From AG25 sp035517615 (GTDB lineage Bacteria > Gemmatimonadota > Gemmatimonadetes > Gemmatimonadales > GWC2-71-9): DNA of 64,000 nt. The notes under the pieces were generated by a model. It saw only the letters and a list, made by a program, of their open reading frames with translations. It was not told the origin of the DNA and did not search any database. Positions 6,923-15,794 of the stretch are shown here, piece after piece. Position 1 is the stretch's first letter; every line of letters begins with the position of its first letter. The position numbers and the translations under genes were made by a program. The stretch is from positions 67,244-131,243 of the forward strand of contig DATIYM010000008.1 of NCBI GenBank assembly GCA_035517615.1. The letters run 5' to 3'.

Positions 6923-8002
6923 ATGCCTGATACGCCTGCCTTCGGTCGGTTCTTCCTGCCCGGGCCGACGGACGTTCATCCTGACGTGCTTGCGGCCATG
7001 CAACGGCCGATGATTGGACATCGCTCGAGCGCGATGGAAGCGCTGCTCGCCGGCATCGCGCCCGGTCTGGGACAAGTGTTCCGCTCGAAGGAGCCGGTGC
7101 TCGTCGGAACGGCGTCGGCCACGGGCTTCATGGAGATGGCGGTGCGCAACGGCGTTCGCCGCCGCGCGCTGTCACTCGTGAACGGCTCGTTCAGCGATCG
7201 GTTCGCTCGCCTCGTAAACGCCTGCGGCAAGGAGACCATCCGGCTCGACGTCCCGCTTGGATCTGCAATCGAGCCCGACATGGTACGCGACGCGCTGCGC
7301 CGCACTCCCGTCGACGCGGTGACGCTCGTGCACTCCGAGACGTCCACGGGAGTGCTCCAGGACGTTGCGGCGCTCGCTCAGGTGGTTCATGAATTCGATG
7401 ATGTGCTCGTGCTGGTGGATGCCGTCACGTCGCTGGCCGGCTCACCGGTCGAACCGGATCAATGGGGGCTCGACTTTACGTTCACCGGGTCGCAGAAAGC
7501 GCTGGCGTTACCGCCCGGCCTCGCCCTGGGAGTGGCGTCGGAACGGATGCGGCAGCGCGCACGCACGCTGCCGGGACGGGGGCAGTACTTCGACCTCGTA
7601 ACGTTCGAAGAGGCCACGCGAAAAGCGCAGCCCACCAACACGCCGGCGCTATCCCTCTTCTATGCGCTCGAGGTGCAGCTCGCGAGAATCGAGCGGGAAG
7701 GCGGCCTCGAAGCGCGCTGGCGGCGCCATGACGACATGCGCTGCACGGTCGAACGCTGGAGCGCGGAACACGGCGTCGCGTACCTGCCGCCGGAGGGCCG
7801 GCGCAGCTGGACCGTTTCCTGCCTCCGCGTTCCCGAAGGTCGCTCGTCGGGAATCGTGGGCTCGCTCAAGAAGCAGGGCTGGGTCATTGGCTCAGGGTAT
7901 GGCGAGCTGAAGGACTCGACCATTCGTATCGGGCACATGGGCGATCACACGGTTTCAGCGCTCGAGGAGCTGCTCGAGCTCGTCCGGAAGGCCATGGCGT
8001 GA
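6923..8002 (+). CDS. Class V aminotransferase, probable phosphoserine aminotransferase
   Basis: A 359-residue fold-type I PLP enzyme of the class V family (alanine-glyoxylate/serine-glyoxylate aminotransferase branch). It opens with FFLPGPTDVHPDVLAAM, the substrate-loop signature, and has HSETSTGVLQDV, LVDAVTSLAG (PLP-pyridine Asp) and FTGSQKALALPPG, whose Lys is the Schiff-base residue. It is followed with a 4-bp overlap by serA, which makes 3-phosphohydroxypyruvate; the natural inference is that this enzyme supplies the SerC step, as class V enzymes do in several phyla lacking classical SerC. Serine-glyoxylate aminotransferase is the alternative. ATG 6923 is preferred over GTG 6902 because homology begins a few residues downstream. 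Confidence 0.85.
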   Translation: MPDTPAFGRFFLPGPTDVHPDVLAAMQRPMIGHRSSAMEALLAGIAPGLGQVFRSKEPVLVGTASATGFMEMAVRNGVRRRALSLVNGSFSDRFARLVNACGKETIRLDVPLGSAIEPDMVRDALRRTPVDAVTLVHSETSTGVLQDVAALAQVVHEFDDVLVLVDAVTSLAGSPVEPDQWGLDFTFTGSQKALALPPGLALGVASERMRQRARTLPGRGQYFDLVTFEEATRKAQPTNTPALSLFYALEVQLARIEREGGLEARWRRHDDMRCTVERWSAEHGVAYLPPEGRRSWTVSCLRVPEGRSSGIVGSLKKQGWVIGSGYGELKDSTIRIGHMGDHTVSALEELLELVRKAMA

Positions 8003-9594
8003 GCTACCGCGTCGTCGTCGCCGATCGGGTAGCGGAGGCCGGACTCAAGCGCTTGAGGACCGCTCCGGAGATCGAGGTGGACGCGGTCGCGGGCAAACCG
8101 CGCGCCGAGCTCGAGCGCGCGCTCATTCAGGCCCACGCCCTCATTGTGCGCAGCGAGACCCGCGTGACGGCGGACCTCCTGACGCATGCACCCCTCCTGC
8201 GGGTGATCGCCCGCGCCGGCGTCGGCGTGGATAACATCGACGTGCCGGCAGCCACGAAGCGTGGCATCGCCGTGATGAACGCGCCCGGAGCGAACACCAT
8301 CAGCGCCGCGGAGCACACGATGGCGCTGTTGCTGTCGCTCGTGCGGCGGATCCCCTGGGCCGTCGAGTCCATGCGGCGCGGTGAGTGGGACCGCAAGCGT
8401 TTCGAGGGCTCCGAGCTCAGGGGCAAGACCCTCGGCGTCCTCGGCCTGGGGCGGATCGGAGGCCACGTGGCCCAGCTGGCGCGGGCGTTCGGGATGCAGG
8501 TGGTGGCGCATGATCCGTATCTCTCCCCGGACCGGGCGGACGAGCTGCACGTCAAGCTCATCCCGCTCGACGTGCTGCTGCGCGAATCCGACGTGATCAC
8601 GCTGCACCTCGCGCAGACCGAGCAGACGCACCGATTGCTGAATGCGGACCGGCTCGCGCTCCTCAAACCGACCGCCGTGCTCGTGAATACCGCGCGGGGC
8701 GAATTGATTGACGAGCAGGCCCTGGCGGCCGCCGTTTCCGCCGGCCGGCTTGCGGGCGCCGCCTTGGACGTGTTCGCGTCCGAGCCCCTGGCATCCGATT
8801 CGCCGCTGCGCACGCTCGAGCGCGTGCTGCTGACCCCCCACTTGGCGGCGTCGACCGCCGAGGCTCAGGAGCGCGTCAGCATGGAAACGTGCGATGCGGT
8901 CCGCGACGCTTTGCTCGAGGGCGATCTCTCGTTCGCCATCAATGTCCCGGGGATCAGCGGGACGACGCTGCGCCGGCTCGGACCGGTGCTCGACCTGGCG
9001 CGCCGACTCGGGCGGCTCGCCCTCGCGCTCGCGCGAGGGCCGGTCACGAAAATCGATCTCGCGTACGGCGGAGACGATGACGCAGCCCCGCGTCCGGTGC
9101 TCGTCGCGGCCCTCGAGGGATTGCTGTCGGCGATGGGCGTCGAATCGATCAGTCTCGTCAATGCGTTGCAGATCGCCGAGGAGCGCGGCATCCGGCACTC
9201 ACGCCAAACAGCTCCGCCGGAGCCGGGATTCAACACGACCCTTGGGCTGACGTTGAGTACATCGAACAGTCAGGTGCGAGTGGCGGGCGCGCTCGCGGGC
9301 GATGGTCACGGGCGCGTGATCCGGATCGACGACTATCACGTCGACATCGCTCCGGAAGGCTGGATGCTCGTGATTCGCAACCGCGACGTCCCGGGCGTGA
9401 TCGGAAACGTCGGCACCTTGCTCGGGACGGCCGCGATCAACATCGGGAGTTACCATCAGGCGCGCCTCGCGCCGCCGGGCCGGGAAGCGCTGGCCGCGAT
9501 TACCGTCGATCAACCATTGCGCGACGGCGTCCTGGAAGCACTCGGCCGGTTACCCGACATCCTTCAGGTGCGGCTGGCGTATCTCGGCGACTGA
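7999..9594 (+). CDS. serA: D-3-phosphoglycerate dehydrogenase
   Basis: First committed step of serine synthesis: NAD-dependent oxidation of 3-phosphoglycerate. At 531 residues it is the long form, with the dehydrogenase core (NAD loop GLGRIGGHVAQ, catalytic VNTARGELID and LTPHLAASTAEA), an allosteric substrate-binding domain (from about 320 to 445), and a C-terminal ACT domain (RNRDVPGVIGNVGTLLG) for feedback control by serine. GTG 7999 overlaps the aminotransferase as GTGA. It ends 6 bp before the convergent porin gene. Divergence from a cysteine-leader-controlled sulfur operon fits a role in cysteine precursor supply. Confidence 0.96.
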   Translation: MSYRVVVADRVAEAGLKRLRTAPEIEVDAVAGKPRAELERALIQAHALIVRSETRVTADLLTHAPLLRVIARAGVGVDNIDVPAATKRGIAVMNAPGANTISAAEHTMALLLSLVRRIPWAVESMRRGEWDRKRFEGSELRGKTLGVLGLGRIGGHVAQLARAFGMQVVAHDPYLSPDRADELHVKLIPLDVLLRESDVITLHLAQTEQTHRLLNADRLALLKPTAVLVNTARGELIDEQALAAAVSAGRLAGAALDVFASEPLASDSPLRTLERVLLTPHLAASTAEAQERVSMETCDAVRDALLEGDLSFAINVPGISGTTLRRLGPVLDLARRLGRLALALARGPVTKIDLAYGGDDDAAPRPVLVAALEGLLSAMGVESISLVNALQIAEERGIRHSRQTAPPEPGFNTTLGLTLSTSNSQVRVAGALAGDGHGRVIRIDDYHVDIAPEGWMLVIRNRDVPGVIGNVGTLLGTAAINIGSYHQARLAPPGREALAAITVDQPLRDGVLEALGRLPDILQVRLAYLGD

Positions 9595-9600
9595 GGCGGC

Positions 9601-10647
9601 TTAGAACCCGATTGCGGCCTGTACCTGGACGGCGTTGACTTTGCCCTCGACGCTCGTCGAGCGGTGGTGGTACTCGACCTTGATCTGCACCGTCGCCGCA
9701 AAATCGTACCGACCCCCCATGATCAGGAGATGTGAGTCGTCCGCGAGGTAATACAGGTCCGCGGCGTCGAACAGCAGTCCATCGTAGCGAACGTAGGGAA
9801 CGAACTTGCCCACCCGGTAGCCACCGTACACGTAAAACGCGTCATTCGTCGTGGTGACCCCGCCGGAAACGGGAACGTGCGTAATCCGCTGGTACTCCGC
9901 CATCAATTCCAGCGCTCGGCCAAAGTAGACGGCGTATGCCCCGAACATTTGCTGTCTCAGCGCCGTGGCCACGGTGTCACCGCCAGGGAGGACGGTGTCG
10001 ACGGGGGAGCCATAGATCTGCGGGGTGCCTGGCTCGATGCGATCGTCGTAGTAGTTCACTCCCACGTTCACCTCATGGGTCACCTGCGAATGGAGCGACA
10101 GCGTTACCGACTTCGCCGCGTTGTTGTCGGAAATGGCAGTCGAGCCGATTCCATTACCGACCATCATGTCGAAGCCGAGATGCAGAGGAGTCAGGTCCCG
10201 GCCGGCGATCAGTAGTCCCGTGGTGTGAATCGGCAGGATCCCGCCATCGTCCTCGAACAGGAACATGTCGGGCCGTTCAATCGTCGGTTGCATCAACGCG
10301 CCGTGGTGGTAGGCGTTGTTCCAGTACCCGAACGGCGTGTGGTGCTTTCCGACGGCGATCTGAACGTGGCTCGAGGGTCGGTACGAGATAATGAGACGCT
10401 CCACGTCGACCACGAAATCCTCGTCGAATTCAAACACGCTCTCGCCGAGGAACGACCATTTGGGCGCCAGCGCCGACGTAATGAACAAGTCATACTGGCC
10501 GAGCGCGAAGGTGGAATGGGCTCCCGAGGCGTCCGACGCCGCGGCGGTGACGTCGGTGAAACCGCGGATCAGCGTTTCCTGGGCGGACAGGCCGCGCGCC
10601 GTGAGCAGGAGCGACAGTAGCACCACTGGCCCTGAGAATCTGCGCAT
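9601..10647 (-). CDS. Outer-membrane porin-like beta-barrel protein
   Basis: A 348-residue exported protein with a signal peptide of about 22 residues ending LSAQ. The mature part alternates hydrophobic and polar residues, with YRPSSHVQIAVGKHHTPFGYWNNAYHHG and later strands typical of porin/carbohydrate-channel barrels, and ends in a phenylalanine (VQAAIGF). I cannot assign a substrate. ATG 10647 is preferred to 10677 since a GGAGG lies about 11 nt upstream and the signal sequence starts there. It is the second gene after a PstS-like protein (26-bp gap), so the two may act together in solute capture. Confidence 0.75.
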   Translation of the reverse strand: MRRFSGPVVLLSLLLTARGLSAQETLIRGFTDVTAAASDASGAHSTFALGQYDLFITSALAPKWSFLGESVFEFDEDFVVDVERLIISYRPSSHVQIAVGKHHTPFGYWNNAYHHGALMQPTIERPDMFLFEDDGGILPIHTTGLLIAGRDLTPLHLGFDMMVGNGIGSTAISDNNAAKSVTLSLHSQVTHEVNVGVNYYDDRIEPGTPQIYGSPVDTVLPGGDTVATALRQQMFGAYAVYFGRALELMAEYQRITHVPVSGGVTTTNDAFYVYGGYRVGKFVPYVRYDGLLFDAADLYYLADDSHLLIMGGRYDFAATVQIKVEYHHRSTSVEGKVNAVQVQAAIGF

Positions 10648-10673
10648 GCGCTTGTGTCCCTCCTCGCGTCGCC

Positions 10674-11141
10674 TCATCGCAAGCGGTAGCCCGTATCGGT
10701 GGGCGCTTGCCCGTCAATCGTCAGGATCTTGACGCTCTGATCCGCCACCGCGAGGTCCACGAACGCCAACGCGCCCGGGTGCTCCGCGACAAACCGGTTG
10801 AGCTCGGCCCCGTTTCCAATCGCCTTGGGCGGGGTCGCATCCTGACCCTGGAAAACGAGCTGCATCCAATGCCGCTGGAATCGGTCTCCGTCCATGCCCA
10901 ACGCTGAGTCGTAGAACCGGGCCTGCGCCGGCGGATAGGTCACGAGCACGACTCGCGTTCCATTCGCGAAGGTGGCTGATTGCCCCAGATAGAGACGCCG
11001 CAGGTCCGAAAGCGAGAGGTTCTGAACGGAATTGCCGCGGTTGACAATCACGGCGATCTGGGCGCGGGCCACGAGCGGCCACGCCACCAGCGCGAAAACG
11101 AGGAATCCTGAGGGGAGTCTGAGCCGCCTGGCGGCGCTCAG
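10674..11141 (-). CDS. PstS-like periplasmic substrate-binding domain protein, CTG start
   Basis: A single-lobe phosphate-binding-protein-like domain, about 155 residues, far shorter than PstS itself. It shows NLSLSDLRRLYLGQSATFANGT and GALAFVDLAV, the pattern of PBP-like proteins often encoded beside porins and phosphate-type transporters. The only ATG/GTG/TTG start with reasonable position, GTG 11087, would cut off the signal peptide. An in-frame CTG at 11141 is preceded by AGGAG with 8-nt spacing and adds a complete signal peptide (Arg-rich start, FLVFALVAWPLV core, ARAQ cleavage site). I therefore call a CTG start. The protein is probably periplasmic and co-transcribed with the porin. Confidence 0.7.
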   Translation of the reverse strand: MSAARRLRLPSGFLVFALVAWPLVARAQIAVIVNRGNSVQNLSLSDLRRLYLGQSATFANGTRVVLVTYPPAQARFYDSALGMDGDRFQRHWMQLVFQGQDATPPKAIGNGAELNRFVAEHPGALAFVDLAVADQSVKILTIDGQAPTDTGYRLR

Positions 11142-11185
11142 TGCGAAGGCTCCTGTACCGGGGTCAGGGAAACCATGAGGGGCAT

Positions 11186-11214
11186 AGGATAGGAAATGGT
11201 TACGGCAGAATCAA
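11186..11214 (-). promoter_or_regulatory. Promoter of the PstS-like/porin operon
   Basis: On the minus strand TTGATT (11214-11209) and TATCCT (11191-11186) are separated by 17 bp. Transcription would begin near 11179, giving a leader of about 38 nt that contains the AGGAG site in front of the CTG start at 11141. It begins right after the stop codon of the chemoreceptor gene at 11217. Confidence 0.55.
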
Positions 11215-11216
11215 GC

Positions 11217-13298
11217 TCAGTCTGCGGCGTCGCTCACCGGTTTCGGTTCGGCGATGATGCGGAACGATTGCACCGCGCCTGTGAGGCGGTCGGCCGCCTC
11301 GGCAAGTTGATTGGCGGACGAGGCGATATCCTGTGTGGAGGCAGATTGCTCCTCGCTCGACGCGGCAATTTCTTCGCTCGAGGCGAGCAACCCCTCAGTG
11401 CTGTGCGCGAGGGTTTGCAATCGCGCCGAGATCTCCTGCACCAAGGCCCGGACCTCGCCCGCCGAGTTGGCGATCTCACGACCCCACAGATCGTTTGCTT
11501 CCGCCGCGATGGCGGCATTGCCGAGCCCCTCCGCCGCTGTCTGGGCGGCCTGCCGCGCCGCCGCGCTCCCCTGTGCCAACTGCACCAGGCGATCGCGCGT
11601 TGCCTGCACCCGCGCGAGCACACCGCGGACCGTATCGGCGGTTTCGCCGGCGGCCATGGCCGCCACCGAGGCGAGCTTGCGAACCTCATCGGCCACGACC
11701 GCGAAGCCCCGGCCCTGCGGTCCGGCGCGCGCGGCTTCGATCGCGGCGTTGAGCGCGAGCATGTTGGTCTGCGTCGCCACGGCCTTCGTTTGAGTGACGA
11801 ATCGCTGAATCTCGGTGGACGCCGCGGCCAGCGCCTCCGCTTCGGCGGCCCCCCGGCTCACCTCCTCGGCCAGCTTCGCGAGCTCCGCGGTGCTCTGATC
11901 GAGTACTTCCTTGTTGCGCTTTGCCAGCGCCAGGAGATTGTTGTTGCGCCGCACAGAGTCCGCGGAACCGTCGGCGAGAATTGTCGTGATCGCAAGGATT
12001 TTCTGCGCGTCTTCCGCGGCGGCCCGCACGAGCTGCGCCTGGTCGGCCGACTGGCGGGAGAGGTCCTGGCACGTCGCCGCCATCTCCTCGGTCGAGGCGC
12101 TCATTTCCTGAGTAGACGCGGAAATCTCCGAGGCCATCGCGGCGGCTTCGTCCGCCGCCGTACGGATCGCGCCGACCAGGCGCCGCAGCGCCGCGACCAT
12201 CGTTTGCACGGAACTCACGAGCTCGCCCACCTCGCTGCGCTCATCCGCGCGCCGCGTCAGGCTGACCGACAGGTCTCCTCCCGCCACGCGGCTCGCGGCG
12301 GCGCCGACGGCCTCGATCGGCCGGGTGACGCGCTCCTCGAGCCACCGGCCGCGCTGCCATAACAGCACCATCGCGAGTGCCAGTACCACGAGCGAGCCAA
12401 GCCAGATCGATCGCCGTGTGGTCTGCACCGCCGCGTATGCTCGGCTCGTCGGCTGTCGAAACAACACCCACCATGCGCCCTTGTTGGCCATGGTCGAGAT
12501 GACGAGGTCAGGGCCGCGCGAGGTCGCCACGACCACCGTGGCAGGGACGTCCTGACGCGGAATGAGGCGTTGCTCGGGGAGCGCTTGAAGCAGCTGTGAG
12601 GAATTGGGCGTGACGAGGAGCCGGCCGGCACTGTCCACGACCTGCAGATACGCGCTATCCCCGAGATCGGCGACTGCAAGCAGCCACGCCAGCTTGTCGA
12701 GGGCGAATGAGGCGCGAAGCACGCCGAGCGGCCGCCCCGCGCCGGATCGGACCGCCACCGCGTATTCGACGATGACCGCGGCCGAGCTCGAATCGTACCG
12801 CGGTACGCCGTCGAAAACGCCGTCGCGCATCGCGACTCGCCACCACTCCTCGTCCGCGTGACCGAACCCGGTGGGTGGCCTCGACGCGAGCACGTTGAAG
12901 CCGTGACTCTCCGTGAGCAGCAGTTGAGTGAGGTCGGAGTGTTGCGGGTACGCCTGCAGGAACGCGCGAAGATCAGGGTCATTGCCAAGCTCGCGGTGGC
13001 GCGCGAGCCGGGAGTCGAGCTTTTGCTGGGTGGCGAGCTGAGCGGCCTGTCGCACCGCGGTGACCACGGCGGGGGAGGTGGCGAGCACCTCGGTTTCATG
13101 GCGTCGCTCGCGCATGTAGCTCGAGGCGAGTGCCGCGACCCGGGTGCCAACCTCCCGCCCGCGCTCGTTGGTAAGGCGCTCGAGTGTGCGCCTTGCGGCT
13201 TCGCCCCCGAGCCCTCCCAGAACCGTCATCAGGGCAACGGCGGCCAGAGCCCCCTTAAGGAGGAAGCTCGAGCGGATTTGCTCGAAGCTGATCGGCAT
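11217..13298 (-). CDS. Methyl-accepting chemotaxis protein with periplasmic sensor domain
   Basis: A 693-residue chemoreceptor. A first transmembrane helix at about residues 14-34 (LLKGALAAVALMTVLGG) and a second near 315-340 bracket a dCache-like extracellular domain. Then come a HAMP domain (RPIEAVGAAASRVAGGDLSVSL) and a methyl-accepting signalling domain with the hairpin tip (NMLALNAAIEAARAGPQGRGFAVVADEVRKLA, given here only as a landmark in pieces NAAIEAARAG and FAVVADEVRKLA). No pentapeptide tether is visible at the C terminus. ATG 13298 is chosen because the membrane helix follows directly; a GTG at 13364 overlaps leuS. No cheA/cheW genes are in the window, so it acts in trans. Confidence 0.93.
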   Translation of the reverse strand: MPISFEQIRSSFLLKGALAAVALMTVLGGLGGEAARRTLERLTNERGREVGTRVAALASSYMRERRHETEVLATSPAVVTAVRQAAQLATQQKLDSRLARHRELGNDPDLRAFLQAYPQHSDLTQLLLTESHGFNVLASRPPTGFGHADEEWWRVAMRDGVFDGVPRYDSSSAAVIVEYAVAVRSGAGRPLGVLRASFALDKLAWLLAVADLGDSAYLQVVDSAGRLLVTPNSSQLLQALPEQRLIPRQDVPATVVVATSRGPDLVISTMANKGAWWVLFRQPTSRAYAAVQTTRRSIWLGSLVVLALAMVLLWQRGRWLEERVTRPIEAVGAAASRVAGGDLSVSLTRRADERSEVGELVSSVQTMVAALRRLVGAIRTAADEAAAMASEISASTQEMSASTEEMAATCQDLSRQSADQAQLVRAAAEDAQKILAITTILADGSADSVRRNNNLLALAKRNKEVLDQSTAELAKLAEEVSRGAAEAEALAAASTEIQRFVTQTKAVATQTNMLALNAAIEAARAGPQGRGFAVVADEVRKLASVAAMAAGETADTVRGVLARVQATRDRLVQLAQGSAAARQAAQTAAEGLGNAAIAAEANDLWGREIANSAGEVRALVQEISARLQTLAHSTEGLLASSEEIAASSEEQSASTQDIASSANQLAEAADRLTGAVQSFRIIAEPKPVSDAAD

Positions 13299-13315
13299 CA
13301 GGGCTTGAGGGCGGT

Positions 13316-13344
13316 AAGGTAGGGCCGGTTTCACGCGGGAGCAA
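13316..13344 (-). promoter_or_regulatory. Promoter of the chemoreceptor gene
   Basis: TTGCTC (13344-13339) and TACCTT (13321-13316) lie 17 bp apart on the minus strand. The predicted transcript start near 13309 leaves only about 10 nt before ATG 13298 and no Shine-Dalgarno sequence. This promoter overlaps the leuS promoter on the other strand. Confidence 0.5.
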
Positions 13345-13357
13345 GCGTATTTAGTTT
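13329..13357 (+). promoter_or_regulatory. Putative leuS promoter
   Basis: TAGTTT at 13352-13357 is a reasonable -10; 17 bp upstream TTTCAC (13329-13334) is a weak -35. The leuS ATG at 13367 follows 9 nt after the -10 without a ribosome binding site, so the mRNA is predicted to be leaderless or nearly so. Confidence 0.4.
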
Positions 13358-13366
13358 CAGGCACTT

Positions 13367-15787
13367 ATGACGAGCACGACGCATCCGACGCCGGTGTACG
13401 ATCCGGCTCAGGTTGAAGCGCGCTGGCAGGAGCGCTGGGACGAGGAACACACCAACGAGCCCGACCTCGACCATCCGGCACGGCCGTTCTACAACCTCAT
13501 GATGTTTCCCTATCCCTCGGCAGAGGGATTGCACGTGGGAAACATGTTTGCGTTCACCGGCGCGGACATCTACGGCCGGTTCAAGCGGCTCCAAGGCCAC
13601 GCGGTGTTCGAGCCGATCGGGTTCGATGCGTTCGGCATCCACTCCGAGAATTACGCGTTGACGATCGGCGTCCATCCCGCCCGCCTCATTCCCCAGAACA
13701 TCGCCACGTTCCGGCGTCAGCTGCGGCGATTCGGGGGGATGTTCGATTGGCGTCATGAGGTCTCGACCACCGATCCCCGGTACTACAAGTGGACCCAGTG
13801 GCTGTTTCTCCAGCTCTTGAAGGCGGGCCTCGCGTTCCGCAAGAAGGCCGCCGTCAACTGGTGCCCGTCCTGCAAGACGGTGATCGCCAACGAGCAGGTG
13901 ATCAACGGCTATTGCGAGCGACATCCCGACGTCAAAGTCGAGCAGCGGTTCCTGGAACAGTGGTTCTTCGCGATCACGAAGTACGCCCAGCGGCTGCTCG
14001 ACAATCTCGAGACGCTCGACTGGTCCAGCAGCACGATCGCGATGCAGCGAAACTGGATCGGCCGGAGCGAGGGAGCGGAGCTCGTCTTCGCGGCGCCCAG
14101 CGGAGAAACGATCACCGTCTACACGACGCGTCCGGACACGGTGTTCGGGGCGACGTACCTCGTGCTCGCGCCCGAGCACCCGCTGGTCGAAGCGCTCACC
14201 GCGGACGAGCAGCGCTCGGACGTTCACCGCTACCAGCGCCGGGTCGCGACGCAGGATATCGTCTCCCGCAAAGTGGGCGACAAGACGAAGACCGGAGTAT
14301 TCCTCGGCTCGTATGTTCGCAACCCCGCGACCGGCGCCTCGATCCCGGTCTGGATCGCGGACTACGTGCTGATGGAGTACGGCACGGGAGCGATCATGGC
14401 GGTGCCCGCGCATGATCGCCGAGACTACGACTTCGCGGTGCAGTTCGAGCTGCCCATCGTCCAGGTGGTCCGGCACGCCGACGATCCGTTGCCGCTCGAG
14501 TCCGAAGACGGCACACTCGTGAATTCAGGGCAATTTGATGGATTGACGTGCAAGGTGGCGCAGCGACGCATCGTGGAATGGCTCGGCGGCCAGGGGTTCG
14601 CGACCGCGCGCGTGCAGTTCAGCCTCCACGACTGGTGCATCTCGCGCCAGCGCTACTGGGGTCCCCCCATTCCGGTCATCTATTGCGACCGTTGCGGCCC
14701 GGTGGGCGTGCCGGAACAAGACCTTCCGGTCGAGCTGCCGCTCATCGAGGATTTTCGCCCGGACGACACGGGGGTAAGCCCGCTCGCACGCCACCGGGAG
14801 TGGTATTACGTGGCGTGTCCGAGCTGTGGCGCGATGGGTCGCCGCGAAACCGACGTGTCGGACACGTTCCTCGATTCGTCCTGGTACTATCTCCGCTACC
14901 CGTCCAGTGAATTCGACGATCGTCCCTGGGACGGGGAGCGCACCCGAGCCTGGCTACCGGTGACGAGCTACATCGGCGGGAACGAGCACGCCGTGCTGCA
15001 CCTCCTGTATTCGCGGTTCATCACCATGGTGCTGCACGATCTCGGGCACGTCACGTTCGACGAACCATTCCCCAAGCTGCGGGCGCATGGCCTCATCATC
15101 AAGGACGGCGCAAAGATGTCCAAGTCCCGGGGCAACGTCGTGATCCCGGATGCGTTCATCCAGAAGTGGGGCGCGGACACGTTCCGGATGTACTTGATGT
15201 TTCTCGGGCCGTTCCAGGAAGGCGGCGACTTCCGGGACGAGGGAATCACGGGCATTCGCCGCTTTCTCGATAAGGTCTGGCTGCTCGCCCACGAGTCCTC
15301 GGCCGAGCCGGATGGCACCATACCCGCGGAGATCGAGCGCAAGCTCCATCAGACGATCCGCAAAGTCACCGAAGACACGGAGCGGCTCGGCTACAACACC
15401 GCCATCGCGGCGATGATGGAGTACGTCAATCTCACCCGCGAATCGAGCGTCAAGGCGCGGGGGGCTGTGCTGCCGCTCGTCGTCATGCTCGCGCCGTTTG
15501 CCCCCCACCTCGCGGAGGAGCTGTGGGAGCGAATGGGGCACCGCACGTCGGTGTTTGCCGCGCGCTGGCCCGCCTACGACGCGCGCCTCGCCGCGTCCGG
15601 TAATATCGAGATCGCCGTCCAGGTGAACGGCAAGGTCCGCTCGCGCCTCACCGTGCCACGCGGCCTAGCCGAGGGAGCCATCGCGGAGCTGGCACTGGGC
15701 GATAGCACGGTGCAGAAATTCGTGGAGGGAAGGAAAGTCCAAAAGACGATTTACGTTCAGGATCGACTGCTGAACCTGGTCGTCTAA
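13367..15787 (+). CDS. leuS: Leucyl-tRNA synthetase
   Basis: Charges tRNA-Leu; 806 residues, the compact bacterial size. It has the class I HIGH motif (as HVGN in PYPSAEGLHVGN), two zinc-type cysteine pairs in the catalytic core (CPSC near 166 and CPSC with CDRCG further on), a CP1 editing domain with TTRPDTVFGATY and YGTGAIMAVPAHDRRD, the tRNA-binding part, and KMSKS in DGAKMSKSRGN. The C-terminal domain carries VQVNGKVRSRL. No T-box or leader peptide is visible upstream; the start follows a -10 element closely. It diverges from the chemoreceptor gene and ends 7 bp before the convergent VIT1 gene. Confidence 0.98.
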   Translation: MTSTTHPTPVYDPAQVEARWQERWDEEHTNEPDLDHPARPFYNLMMFPYPSAEGLHVGNMFAFTGADIYGRFKRLQGHAVFEPIGFDAFGIHSENYALTIGVHPARLIPQNIATFRRQLRRFGGMFDWRHEVSTTDPRYYKWTQWLFLQLLKAGLAFRKKAAVNWCPSCKTVIANEQVINGYCERHPDVKVEQRFLEQWFFAITKYAQRLLDNLETLDWSSSTIAMQRNWIGRSEGAELVFAAPSGETITVYTTRPDTVFGATYLVLAPEHPLVEALTADEQRSDVHRYQRRVATQDIVSRKVGDKTKTGVFLGSYVRNPATGASIPVWIADYVLMEYGTGAIMAVPAHDRRDYDFAVQFELPIVQVVRHADDPLPLESEDGTLVNSGQFDGLTCKVAQRRIVEWLGGQGFATARVQFSLHDWCISRQRYWGPPIPVIYCDRCGPVGVPEQDLPVELPLIEDFRPDDTGVSPLARHREWYYVACPSCGAMGRRETDVSDTFLDSSWYYLRYPSSEFDDRPWDGERTRAWLPVTSYIGGNEHAVLHLLYSRFITMVLHDLGHVTFDEPFPKLRAHGLIIKDGAKMSKSRGNVVIPDAFIQKWGADTFRMYLMFLGPFQEGGDFRDEGITGIRRFLDKVWLLAHESSAEPDGTIPAEIERKLHQTIRKVTEDTERLGYNTAIAAMMEYVNLTRESSVKARGAVLPLVVMLAPFAPHLAEELWERMGHRTSVFAARWPAYDARLAASGNIEIAVQVNGKVRSRLTVPRGLAEGAIAELALGDSTVQKFVEGRKVQKTIYVQDRLLNLVV

Positions 15788-15794
15788 TCGACAG

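Noticed and set aside
13331..13367. Leucine T-box or leader peptide before leuS
   Set aside because: The gap to the divergent chemoreceptor is only 68 bp, with no Leu-codon run, T-box core or terminator.
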